Both the position numbers and the translations under genes were made by a program. A stretch of DNA of 46,345 bases from NCBI GenBank assembly GCA_030681365.1, contig JAUXWH010000011.1, forward strand, positions 1 through 46,345, read 5' to 3'. Under the pieces are notes generated by a model, which was given only the letters and a program-made list of their open reading frames with translations, was not told the DNA's origin and searched no databases. Positions 39,583 through 46,345 of the stretch are shown one piece after another; position 1 is the first letter of the stretch, and each line of letters opens with the position of its first letter. The stretch comes from Bradyrhizobium sp. (GTDB taxonomy: Bacteria; Pseudomonadota; Alphaproteobacteria; Rhizobiales; Xanthobacteraceae).

Positions 39583-39984
39583 ATGCGCTTGCTCGTCCCG
39601 CTCCTCGGAATGCTCCTGTCATGCGTCGCGTGGTCGGCGGACAATGCATCAACCGAGAGCAAGATAAAGACGCTCCTCACAACCCCAAAAAGCTGGACCA
39701 TGTACATGGAGTTCTCCGACGCGCTCACGCCGGGGGATCGAGCGCAGAAATTTACCTGGGAATATTTCGAACGGGACGGGAAAGTGTGGGGCCGCCGCGT
39801 GCCCCGTTTGGCCTTCGGCGACTGTGACAGTGAAGTTTCGGTGCGAGCGGACGGTTTCAGTTTTCGATGGTGTGATCCGCAGTTGAGCGGGGGAGCGCCC
39901 TCGCTCAGTTATGACCCAGGCGATTCCAGATATCCGTTCAAGAGCCGCGAGCCTCGCAAACTGTGGCTCCAGGCAAACGACTGA
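39583..39984 (+). CDS. Secreted hypothetical protein
   Basis: A 133-residue protein with a clear signal peptide (MRLLVPLLGMLLSCVAWSA, cleavage after about residue 19). The mature part is short, with WTMYMEFSD, FTWEYFERDGKVWGRR and two cysteines (GDCDSE, RWCDP) that could pair. No family is recognised. It may be periplasmic, perhaps a small beta-barrel ligand binder. ATG at 39583, preceded by GGAGG eleven bases upstream. It stands alone between two repeat copies. Confidence 0.65.
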   Translation: MRLLVPLLGMLLSCVAWSADNASTESKIKTLLTTPKSWTMYMEFSDALTPGDRAQKFTWEYFERDGKVWGRRVPRLAFGDCDSEVSVRADGFSFRWCDPQLSGGAPSLSYDPGDSRYPFKSREPRKLWLQAND

Positions 39985-39994
39985 GTCAGCTCGT

Positions 39995-40077
39995 GGGATG
40001 GCTCGAACTTTTCGCGATGTCCATCACTCGTGAAAACAGGATGGGTATCGCTTTCGTTCCACCGGCCCTGCGCGCCT
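39995..40077. repeat. ~80 bp dispersed repeat, copy 3
   Basis: Runs from gggatggctcgaac to ctgcgcgcct with cgcgatgtccatcactcgtgaaa and gggtatcgctttcgttccacc between. It is the most diverged of the three copies and sits between the convergent secreted-protein and LysE genes. Confidence 0.7.
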
Positions 40078-40096
40078 GAAAAGCCCGGCGACCCGC

Positions 40097-40741
40097 TTAG
40101 CTGGCGGGCTTCCTTGCCATGGCGAGACCGATGCCCAGGGCAATCATCGCGGCGCCGGACCCTTCCCGAAGCCGTCGAACCAGCGCAGGACGCGCGGTCG
40201 CGCCGTCCCGAATGCGGCTCGCCAAGAATGCCACTACGACATCCGCCAGTGTATTCAGCGCAACCGATACGAAACCCAGGAAGACGAATTGAAAGGCCAC
40301 GGAGCCTGCTGCCGGATCGACGAACTGTGGGACGAAGGCAAGGAAGAAGACGGCCGTCTTGGGATTCAGCGCCTCGACGAGCACTCCCTCTCGAAAGGCC
40401 CGCCGAACCCCCATCGAGGATTTCGAATCATCCGGCATAATTGGCGGGCCCTGCCGGGCAGATTGAAATGTGCGCAAGCCGAGCCAAACCAGATAGGCCG
40501 CGCCGGCCAGCTTCAGAACGGTGAATAATTCCGCGCTGGCAAGTACGATGGCAGAAACACCCAGGCTCCCCGCGAGAACATGGACCAAACCGCCCAGCCC
40601 GGTACCAAAGCTGGAAGCTACGCCCTCCGCGCGACCGCCAGCGAGCGTGCGAGCCGCAACGTAGAAGATGCCCGGCCCCGGCGTGACAGCGAGCACCAGG
40701 GCGGCAGCAAAGAACAAGGCGAGTTGAGTAAAGTCGGGCAT
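40097..40741 (-). CDS. LysE/RhtB family amino-acid exporter
   Basis: A 214-residue inner-membrane translocator with about six hydrophobic segments. The family signature near the N terminus is AVTPGPGIFYVAARTLAGGRAEGVASSFGTGLGG; the central segment FREGVLVEALNPKTAVFFLAFVPQF is also characteristic. Members export basic amino acids, homoserine, threonine or related metabolites; the substrate cannot be told from sequence. The ribosome binding site is weak. It lies alone, between a dispersed repeat and a palindromic repeat. Confidence 0.92.
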   Translation of the reverse strand: MPDFTQLALFFAAALVLAVTPGPGIFYVAARTLAGGRAEGVASSFGTGLGGLVHVLAGSLGVSAIVLASAELFTVLKLAGAAYLVWLGLRTFQSARQGPPIMPDDSKSSMGVRRAFREGVLVEALNPKTAVFFLAFVPQFVDPAAGSVAFQFVFLGFVSVALNTLADVVVAFLASRIRDGATARPALVRRLREGSGAAMIALGIGLAMARKPAS

Positions 40742-40784
40742 TTCTTGTCCGATGTCTTTCGTGGCTCCAGGGGAGGATCAAGGG

Positions 40785-40866
40785 CCGTAGGGCGGATTAG
40801 CGAAGCGTAATCCGCGTCCAACCTTCGTGCATCGGCGGGTTACGCTGCGCTAACCCGCCCTACGGG
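40785..40866. repeat. Palindromic GTAGGGCGG repeat that encodes the end of the adjacent gene
   Basis: Outer arms ccgtagggcgg and ccgccctacgg; inner arms ggattagcgaagcgtaatccgc and gcgggttacgctgcgctaaccc each fold on themselves. This is a well-known type of Bradyrhizobium intergenic repeat. Its right half encodes the final seven to eight residues and the TAA stop of the gene at 40840-41214. Confidence 0.88.
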
Positions 40867-41214
40867 CTTCGCCATCAGGCGAACCGCCTCGGCTCGCAAC
40901 GCTGCATTTTCGACGTAGCAATACTCCTCGTGGTCCTGGAAGGTGAAGGCCTTCCTCCAACTAGCTTCCGTATAGTAGTTGCGCGGGTATTGAAGGTGCT
41001 CGCATAGCGCTAGCATGTAGTATTCCGGCGCCAAGTTCAAAAATGTCTGCTTGTCCATCGTTGCCATCGATCGCCACCTTGCAGCACAGTATAGGGTCAT
41101 CTGTAGCGTGATGTAGGTACCCGCGTCTTTGAAAGTAGCAAGCTGCCTGCGTTTAGGCGGCGGGACCGACTCATCGAATTTGCGGTACCAATCAGCATCA
41201 TTCTTTGGCCGCAC
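40840..41214 (-). CDS. Hypothetical protein, second gene of an unknown two-gene unit
   Basis: A 124-residue protein starting at the GTG at 41212-41214, which overlaps the end of the upstream gene by 17 bases, so translation is probably coupled. It is rich in aromatic residues (DADWYRKF, YITLQMTLYCAARW, PEYYMLALCEHLQYPRNYYTE, EEYCYVENAALRAEA). No family is recognised and no signal peptide or membrane segment is seen. The last residues (PVGRVSAA) are encoded by a palindromic repeat, so the original C terminus may have been different. Codon use is more A/T-rich than in neighbouring core genes, which suggests acquisition. Confidence 0.6.
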   Translation of the reverse strand: MRPKNDADWYRKFDESVPPPKRRQLATFKDAGTYITLQMTLYCAARWRSMATMDKQTFLNLAPEYYMLALCEHLQYPRNYYTEASWRKAFTFQDHEEYCYVENAALRAEAVRLMAKPVGRVSAA

Positions 41215-41920
41215 GTTCCTGCGCTTCTAGAATTCCTGCGGGGATTATTTCGTTACCCATCGCGAGAAACCGTTCAGCCAAATCGCGGCGTTCGATCCAA
41301 TGTTGTCTGTTCGCGAGGTGGTCGAGTGCTGCCCATCGTACAGACCCGCGAGGTGAAATCGAACTGGGCATCAGGTGAGATCGCGTCGGGTCGTTACTGT
41401 CATAAGTAGTATGATCAGAGGCGTCGTTGTTTGCCGGTCCTCTTTGCAACTGCAAAGGCTCCTTCAGCTTGAAGTCCTTTGCGATTTCGAATTTGACCAT
41501 CGGCATGCGCAAGAGTTCGAGGTCGGCGAAGATCGACTTAAACGCTTGCATTCCGGAAACGCCCGACGGACGCGTGCTGACCTGCATCGCGTCTCGGTCT
41601 CGTTGCCTCAACGCCCTCATAATCTCATAACAACCTACCACCCACGTTTCAGATAGCGATAGTTGGTAATGGAACGTCATGTTTGAGCCGCTGGTGTCAG
41701 CGGCATCAGCAGCCATGTTAGCTTCGAACTCGTCCTCCATGCATCGCAGCAGCAAATCGAGATCGCCTTGTCGTTGAATGTTCATCATTGCGATAGGCAA
41801 GTTGAAGCGGCCAGACAGAACGCCCGAGAGATTTGTCCAAGCGATATGCTCAGCGCGATACTTCGCTCTAGCCACATTGAAGGCCGCGTTTATCATCGGC
41901 GAGATAGGCGGAACGTTCAT
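41198..41920 (-). CDS. Hypothetical protein, first gene of an unknown two-gene unit
   Basis: A 240-residue soluble protein with a very strong ribosome binding site (GGAGGGGGAGA) before its ATG. Features seen are a mainly helical N-terminal two thirds (CMEDEFEANMAADAAD; ETWVVGCYEIMRALRQRDRD), a middle with IFADLELLRMPMVKFEIAKD, a hydrophilic linker with many Asn/Asp/Ser, and a C-terminal helix (NRQHWIERRDLAERFLAMG). I do not recognise a family. It overlaps the next gene and so should be co-expressed with it. The lower GC than the flanking regulators suggests an accessory origin. Confidence 0.65.
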   Translation of the reverse strand: MNVPPISPMINAAFNVARAKYRAEHIAWTNLSGVLSGRFNLPIAMMNIQRQGDLDLLLRCMEDEFEANMAADAADTSGSNMTFHYQLSLSETWVVGCYEIMRALRQRDRDAMQVSTRPSGVSGMQAFKSIFADLELLRMPMVKFEIAKDFKLKEPLQLQRGPANNDASDHTTYDSNDPTRSHLMPSSISPRGSVRWAALDHLANRQHWIERRDLAERFLAMGNEIIPAGILEAQERAAKE

Positions 41921-41952
41921 TCTCCCCCTCCAGGGGAAGGCGAAACGCAGCG

Positions 41953-42507
41953 TTACCTAGGCGCGCGCTTCGCCAATATCCGCTGCAGCGTCCGCCGATG
42001 CATGTTCAGCCTTCGCGCGGTTTCCGAAACGTTGCGGTTGCACATCTCGTAGATGCGCTGGATGTGTTCCCAGCGCACGCGGTCGGCGGACATCGGGTTG
42101 TGCGGCAATTCGGATTTCTCGGTGCCGCTCGCCAAGAGCGCGGCGACGACGTCGTCGGCGTCGGCGGGTTTCGACAGATAATCCACCGCGCCCATCTTCA
42201 CCGCGGTGACGGCGGTGGCGATGTTGCCGTAGCCGGTCAGCACGATGGCGCGGGCGTCCGGGCGCTTGCGCTTCAGCGCCGACACCACGTCGAGGCCGTT
42301 GCCGTCGCCGAGCCGCAAATCCACCACCGCGAAGGCGGGGGCGGCCTTGCCGATCTGCGCAAGGCCCTCGGACACGCTGTCGCATGAGGTGACGGTGAAG
42401 CCGCGGGTTTCCATCGCGCGCGACAAGCGCTCCAGGAACGGCTTGTCGTCTTCCACGATCAGGAGCGAGCGGTCGGCCTGGTCAGTCAGTTCGGCGGTGG
42501 CGTTCAA
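41953..42507 (-). CDS. actR: ActR/RegA/PrrA-type global redox response regulator
   Basis: A 184-residue response regulator. The receiver domain has phospho-acceptor Asp63 (FAVVDLRLGDGNG) with acidic pocket at VEDD (18-21) and the switch lysine in LSKPAD. The C-terminal Fis-type HTH reads VRWEHIQRIYEMCNRNVSETARRLNMHRRTLQRIL, which is almost invariant in this family. It acts with the kinase encoded just upstream to control respiration, nitrogen and carbon fixation and acid tolerance genes under low oxygen. Called RegA, PrrA, ActR or RegR in different genera. Confidence 0.96.
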   Translation of the reverse strand: MNATAELTDQADRSLLIVEDDKPFLERLSRAMETRGFTVTSCDSVSEGLAQIGKAAPAFAVVDLRLGDGNGLDVVSALKRKRPDARAIVLTGYGNIATAVTAVKMGAVDYLSKPADADDVVAALLASGTEKSELPHNPMSADRVRWEHIQRIYEMCNRNVSETARRLNMHRRTLQRILAKRAPR

Positions 42508-42619
42508 GGTGCTGTCATCCCTTTAATGGTGGACACTACATCATATGGCGCGGCAACGCAGCACTGCCAAGGCCGCGCCGGATCGATTTAACAGGCCATC
42601 GCATTGCTGCGGTGCGGCC

Positions 42620-43987
42620 CTAAGTCGCTGGTTCATCAGATATTTCATCTGACATTTCACCGGATACTTCGCCTGATAATCCGTCCTGGGTTTCCTCGAA
42701 GCGGCTGCGCGGCCAGGCGATCTGGACCACCGCGCCGTGATCCGGAAAGGTCCGGTTGCGGAACGAGACCCGGGCGCCGGTGCGCTCCAGCAGCGTGCGG
42801 GCGATGAACACGCCGAGGCCGAGACCGCGGCGCCCGCTGTGGGGATCCTCGGCGCCGCGCCGGCGCGACAGATAGGGCTCGCCGATCCGCTTCATGATCT
42901 CGGGCGCGAACCCCGGTCCGTCGTCGGAAATCACCAGCTCGATCGTCTCGCTATTCCACCACGCATTCACCTCCACGGTCTTGCGCGCGAAATCGACGGC
43001 GTTTTCCAGGATGTTGCCGACACCGTAGAGGATCGCCGGATTGCGGGTGCCGACCGGTTCGCTGGCGCCCGCCACCGCGATCCGGACCTTGATCTCGACG
43101 CCGAAATCGCGGTGCGGCGCCACCACCTCCTCGATCAGCGTCGATATCGGCATGCGGTCGAACGGCGCGCCGGTCGCCGACAGCTGCGTGATCTTGCTCA
43201 GGATGTCGCGGCAGCGCTGGGTCTGCTCGCGCAGGGTCTTGAGGTCGGAGGCGAGCGGGCTGTCGGCGGGAACGGCCTTCTCCAGTTCGCGCGAGATCAG
43301 AAAGATGGTGCCGAGCGGCGTGCCGAGTTCGTGCGCGGCGGCGGCGGCGAGGCCGTCGAGCTGGGTCAGATGCTGCTCCCGTGTCAGCACCAGTTCGGTA
43401 GCGGCCAGCGCGTCGGAAAGTTTTCGCGTGTCCTCGGTGACCTGAATCGCATAAAGGCTGGTGACGCCGATCGCGAGCAGGATCGAAAGCCAGACCCCGA
43501 GCAGATACACCGGCGGCAGCGCCACCGGTTCGTCGCCCTCCCACGGCAGCGGCAGATGGAAGAACACCAGGGCTGCGGCGCAGGCCACCGCGAGCGCGCC
43601 GAGCGCGATGGTCAGCCGCGTCGGCAGCGCCGTCGCCGAGATCAGCACCGGCGCCAGGAACAGGAACGAAAACGGGTTCTGCAGGCCGCCGGTGAGAAAC
43701 AGCAGGGCCGCCAGTTCCACGATGTTCAGCGCCAGCAACGCCGCCGCATAGGCCGGCTCCAGCCGCTGCATCGGGTTGAACGCGATCTGCAGCACCAGAT
43801 TGACGGCTGCGGACAGGCCGACCACGGTGAGGCAGGCAACCACCTCGAAGTCGAATTCGAGCCCGTGCGACACGATGAAGATGGCGGCGAGCTGGCCGAG
43901 CACGGCGAGCCAGCGCAGCCGCAGGATGGTATCCAGACGGACATGGCGGCGCGGATGGCGGAAATCGGAGGCTGCGACGTCGGTCAT
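42620..43987 (-). CDS. actS: ActS/RegB/PrrB-type redox-sensing histidine kinase
   Basis: A 455-residue sensor kinase with about six membrane segments in residues 25-185. The conserved ubiquinone-binding heptapeptide GGLQNPF is at 100-106; the phosphorylated histidine is His219 in AAAAAHELGTPLGT; the redox-active cysteine is Cys259 in QTQRCRDILSK. The ATPase has an N box around ILENAVDFA and DDGPGF, and GLGLGVF. All known redox-control elements are therefore intact. It is separated by 112 bases from actR, whose product it should phosphorylate. A short Glu/Ser/Asp-rich tail with repeated GEVSGEMSDEISDE ends the protein, which is unusual. Confidence 0.96.
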   Translation of the reverse strand: MTDVAASDFRHPRRHVRLDTILRLRWLAVLGQLAAIFIVSHGLEFDFEVVACLTVVGLSAAVNLVLQIAFNPMQRLEPAYAAALLALNIVELAALLFLTGGLQNPFSFLFLAPVLISATALPTRLTIALGALAVACAAALVFFHLPLPWEGDEPVALPPVYLLGVWLSILLAIGVTSLYAIQVTEDTRKLSDALAATELVLTREQHLTQLDGLAAAAAHELGTPLGTIFLISRELEKAVPADSPLASDLKTLREQTQRCRDILSKITQLSATGAPFDRMPISTLIEEVVAPHRDFGVEIKVRIAVAGASEPVGTRNPAILYGVGNILENAVDFARKTVEVNAWWNSETIELVISDDGPGFAPEIMKRIGEPYLSRRRGAEDPHSGRRGLGLGVFIARTLLERTGARVSFRNRTFPDHGAVVQIAWPRSRFEETQDGLSGEVSGEMSDEISDEPAT

Positions 43988-44141
43988 GGCGGGACCTTAG
44001 CCGCGCCAGGGCCCGACGACAAATTGCCATAGAGTCCAATGAGTTCCTTACTGTACATGGGGTTGTTTTCGACCTTTTTCGTTTGAGCGGCGTCGCGGCC
44101 GCCTTGCGCCGGCCGCGGCGATGGCCCAATGAACGCCCCGC

Positions 44142-44936
44142 ATGGTGAATAACGGCCCAGTCACGCCCCAATTGCCAGCCGCCGGTCCGGGGATGTCCGC
44201 GGCGATCGAGGTCGCGCAACTGGTCAAGGTCTACAAGACCGACCGCGCCGTCGACGACGTCTCGTTCGCCATCGCGCGCGGCAGCATCACCGGGCTGCTC
44301 GGCGGCAACGGTGCCGGCAAGACCACCACCATCGCCATGATCATGGGGCTGGTGCTGCCGACCTCGGGGCGGATCCAGGTGCTGGGCTGTGCGATGCCCG
44401 AGCAAAGCGCCGAGGTGCTGGGGCGGATGAACTTCGAAAGCCCCTATGTCGACATGCCGATGCGGCTCACGGTGCGGCAGAACCTCACCATTTTCGGCCG
44501 GCTCTATGCCGTCGAGAATCTGCGCCAGCGCATCGAGGAACTCGCCGCCGATCTCGATCTCGGCGATTTCCTCGACCGCGCCAACGGCAAGCTTTCCGCC
44601 GGGCAGAAGACCCGCGTGGCGCTGGCCAAGGCGCTGATCAACCGGCCCGAGCTCTTGCTGCTGGACGAGCCGACGGCGTCGCTCGACCCCGATACCGCCG
44701 ACTGGATCCGGCAGCATCTTTTGACCTACCGCAAGACCCACGGCGCCACCATTCTCTTGGCCTCGCACAACATGCTGGAAGTCGAGCGGCTGTGCGACCG
44801 CGTCATCATCATGAAGCGCGGCCGCGTCGAGGACGACGACAGCCCCGACGCCATCATGGCCCGCTACAACCGGGCGACGCTGGAGGAAGTGTTTCTCGAC
44901 GTCGCGCGCGGCCGCCAGCAGGAGGGCGCCTCATGA
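44142..44936 (+). CDS. ABC transporter ATP-binding protein (ABC-2 exporter type)
   Basis: A 264-residue ATPase that powers the membrane protein encoded next. Walker A is GGNGAGKTT, the signature is LSAGQ, Walker B is LLLLDEPTAS and the switch histidine is in LLASHNM. The D loop and ending EEVFLDVARG are typical of DrrA/NodI-like subunits of ABC-2 exporters. The cargo is unknown. The gene is divergent from actS, with 154 bases between them that should contain both promoters. The frame start at 44142 has no strong ribosome binding site; a later ATG at the MSAAIEVAQ segment is possible. Confidence 0.92.
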   Translation: MVNNGPVTPQLPAAGPGMSAAIEVAQLVKVYKTDRAVDDVSFAIARGSITGLLGGNGAGKTTTIAMIMGLVLPTSGRIQVLGCAMPEQSAEVLGRMNFESPYVDMPMRLTVRQNLTIFGRLYAVENLRQRIEELAADLDLGDFLDRANGKLSAGQKTRVALAKALINRPELLLLDEPTASLDPDTADWIRQHLLTYRKTHGATILLASHNMLEVERLCDRVIIMKRGRVEDDDSPDAIMARYNRATLEEVFLDVARGRQQEGAS

Positions 44937-45751
44937 GCACGCTGGTGCTGCCGGGCGGTATCGCGCCGCATCGCATCTACGCGATGATCCTGCGCTACTG
45001 GTATCTGTTGCTGTCGTCGTGGCCGCGGCTGCTGGAATTGATCTACTGGCCGGCGCTGCAGATCATCACCTGGGGCTTCCTGCAGAACTACATCTCGCAG
45101 AATTCCGGGTTCTTCGCCCAGGCCGGCGGCACCCTGATCGGCGCGGTGATCCTGTGGGACATCCTGTTTCGCGGCCAGCTCGGCTTCTCGATCTCCTTCC
45201 TCGAGGAGATGTGGGCGCGCAACCTCGGCAACCTGATGATGAGCCCGCTGAAGCCGATCGAATTCCTGATCGCGCTGATGGCGATGAGCCTGATCCGGCT
45301 CGCGATCGGCGTCATTCCGATGACGCTGCTGGCGATGATGTTCTTCGACTTCAACCTGCTCGGCTTCGGGCTGCCGCTGATCGCGTTCTTCTGCAACCTG
45401 ATCTTCACCAGCTGGTCTTTGGGGATATTCGTCTCCGGGCTGGTGCTGCGCAACGGCCTCGGCGCCGAGAGCATCGTCTGGACGCTGATGTTCGGGGTGA
45501 TGCCGCTTGCCTGCGTCTATTATCCGGTCACGGTGCTGCCGCACTGGCTGCAGTATGTCGCCTGGGCGCTGCCGCCGACCTATGTGTTCGAGGGCATGCG
45601 GGCGCTGATGATCGACAAGGTGTTTCGCGCCGACCTGATGTTTCAGGCGCTGGCGATCAACGCCGTGCTGTTTATCGCGTCATTCGCCGGATTTCTTGCC
45701 CTTTTGCGCAGCGCCCGGCGCCACGGCTCTCTGATCCAGAGCGGAGAGTAA
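44933..45751 (+). CDS. ABC-2 type transporter permease
   Basis: The membrane partner of the ATPase just upstream: 272 residues with six predicted membrane helices (for example PRLLELIYWPALQIITWGFL, LIAFFCNLIFTSWSLGIFV and LPPTYVFEGMRALM). The LPPTYVFEGMR segment near the C terminus is typical of ABC-2 permeases of the NodJ/DrrB kind. Its ATG overlaps the ATPase stop (ATGA), giving tight coupling and a 1:1 complex. It has no substrate-binding partner, which fits an exporter rather than an importer. Confidence 0.93.
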   Translation: MSTLVLPGGIAPHRIYAMILRYWYLLLSSWPRLLELIYWPALQIITWGFLQNYISQNSGFFAQAGGTLIGAVILWDILFRGQLGFSISFLEEMWARNLGNLMMSPLKPIEFLIALMAMSLIRLAIGVIPMTLLAMMFFDFNLLGFGLPLIAFFCNLIFTSWSLGIFVSGLVLRNGLGAESIVWTLMFGVMPLACVYYPVTVLPHWLQYVAWALPPTYVFEGMRALMIDKVFRADLMFQALAINAVLFIASFAGFLALLRSARRHGSLIQSGE

Positions 45752-45859
45752 ATTCACTTATCCCAAGGAATTCCGGGCATTTCGCGGACCTTTAGCGTTT
45801 TTGGCACGTAGATATACTGATCCGTGCATTGACGCTTAATTGCGCATTCGGCAGTATGC

Positions 45860-45871
45860 TGCGATGCAAAA
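45860..45871. promoter_or_regulatory. Candidate PhaR-type binding site upstream of phaZ
   Basis: TGCGATGCAAAA lies 18 bases before the phaZ start. It fits the TGC-R-N-Y-GCA core dyad that I recall for Bradyrhizobium PhaR, missing one position of the longer 12-base form. PhaR represses polyhydroxyalkanoate genes, so the location is sensible, but the site is short. Confidence 0.4.
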
Positions 45872-45888
45872 TGAGATTTGAGGACCAC

Positions 45889-46345
45889 ATGCCGATTGGT
45901 GAATTTGGCGCGCCGCCGCCGCTGGTGACCGAAGGCAGTCCGGCGCTGACGACGCCGATGTACTGGATGTACGAAATGGCGCAGGCGTCGCTCAACCCGG
46001 CGCGCGCCGTGACCGACGCCACCAAGATCCTGTTTCAGAATCCGCTCAATCCGTGGTCGCACACCGAATTCGGCAAATCCGTTGCCGCCGGCTGCGAACT
46101 GTTCGAGCGCACCACGCGCCGCTACGGCAAGCCGGAATGGGGCCTCGACGATACCGAGGTCAATGGCGTCCGCACGCCGATCGAGATCCGCACCGTGTGG
46201 GAAAAGCCGTTCTGCCGGCTGTTGTATTTCGATCGCCAGCTGACCCGTCCGCTGCGCAGCCCGCAGCCGCGGGTGCTGATCGTGGCGCCGATGTCCGGCC
46301 ATTACGCGACGTTGCTGCGCGGCACCGTCGAAGCCTTCCTGCCGA
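45889..46345 (+). CDS. phaZ: Intracellular polyhydroxyalkanoate depolymerase PhaZ (3' end off window)
   Basis: The first 152 codons of an intracellular PHB/PHA depolymerase, which mobilises stored polymer to 3-hydroxybutyrate. The N terminus (PALTTPMYWMYEMAQASLNPARA) and the segments FGKSVAAGCELFERTTRRYGKPEWGL and RPFCRLL-like KPFCRLLYFDR are characteristic of the rhizobial family of about 400 residues. The start of the alpha/beta hydrolase core, VLIVAPMSGHYATLLRGTVEAFLP, is reached before the right edge; the nucleophile and triad lie outside. ATG at 45889 with TGAGGAC as ribosome binding site. A candidate PhaR site overlaps the promoter region. Confidence 0.94.
   Translation, partial: MPIGEFGAPPPLVTEGSPALTTPMYWMYEMAQASLNPARAVTDATKILFQNPLNPWSHTEFGKSVAAGCELFERTTRRYGKPEWGLDDTEVNGVRTPIEIRTVWEKPFCRLLYFDRQLTRPLRSPQPRVLIVAPMSGHYATLLRGTVEAFLP

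Noticed and set aside
42951..44768. Long minus-strand open frame overlapping actS and the ABC ATPase gene
   Set aside because: It is antisense to the ATPase and out of frame with actS; the composition is that of a high-GC shadow frame with no family similarity.
45829..45860. TTGACG and TATGCT before phaZ as a sigma70 promoter
   Set aside because: The spacing is 20 bases, too long for a normal housekeeping promoter.

Overview
The window is high-GC chromosomal DNA from an alphaproteobacterium, most likely of the Bradyrhizobium/Rhodopseudomonas group (Nitrobacteraceae). This is inferred from the alphaproteobacterial ActS/ActR (RegB/RegA) pair, an MmcB-type protein, an intracellular PHA depolymerase, a GGAAC-N17-CGTT (EcfG-type) promoter candidate, and several families of long palindromic intergenic repeats of the kind common in that group. 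No rRNA, tRNA, CRISPR array, transposase or phage gene was seen.

Region 1 (1-7593, minus strand) is a complete protocatechuate 4,5-cleavage operon. In transcription order it reads LysR regulator, ligU, ligJ, ligK, an unassigned NAD-binding dehydrogenase, ligI, ligA, ligB, ligC (ligC runs off the left edge). Together these convert protocatechuate through 4-carboxy-2-hydroxymuconate semialdehyde, 2-pyrone-4,6-dicarboxylate, oxalomesaconate and 4-carboxy-4-hydroxy-2-oxoadipate to pyruvate and oxaloacetate.

Region 2 (7651-14049, minus strand) is a second, less understood catabolic block: a TctC/Bug-type binding protein, a hydroxyquinol-1,2-dioxygenase-like intradiol enzyme, a protein of unknown function, a type II dehydroquinase homologue with two altered active-site residues, a 3-ketosteroid-dehydrogenase-like flavoprotein and a 3-oxoadipyl-CoA thiolase. 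I suggest it processes a ring compound towards 3-oxoadipate. Its substrate is unknown, and it is the best candidate here for an undescribed pathway.

Region 3 (14256-28582) is mixed: mutS, a tandem GrlR-like protein, a PAS-GGDEF-EAL protein, an HWE-type histidine kinase, an SDR, a cupin, a cytochrome P450, a luciferase-like monooxygenase, a soluble transhydrogenase and a PHB-depolymerase-family esterase.

Region 4 (28675-34859) holds a PAS hybrid histidine kinase behind the EcfG-type promoter, an MBL-fold hydrolase, lpxD, an mmcB-like gene and a beta-hydroxyacid dehydrogenase.

Region 5 (35005-41920) is accessory in character: a large membrane glycosyltransferase-like protein, a small basic HTH-like protein, an intact nitroreductase with a 5'-truncated second copy, three copies of an ~80 bp repeat, a LysE exporter and a two-gene unit of unknown function.

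Region 6 (41953-46345) returns to core-like genes: ActR/ActS redox regulators, a two-gene ABC exporter and the start of phaZ. Palindromic repeats sit between many genes, often immediately at stop codons; in at least two cases the repeat itself encodes the end of the protein.
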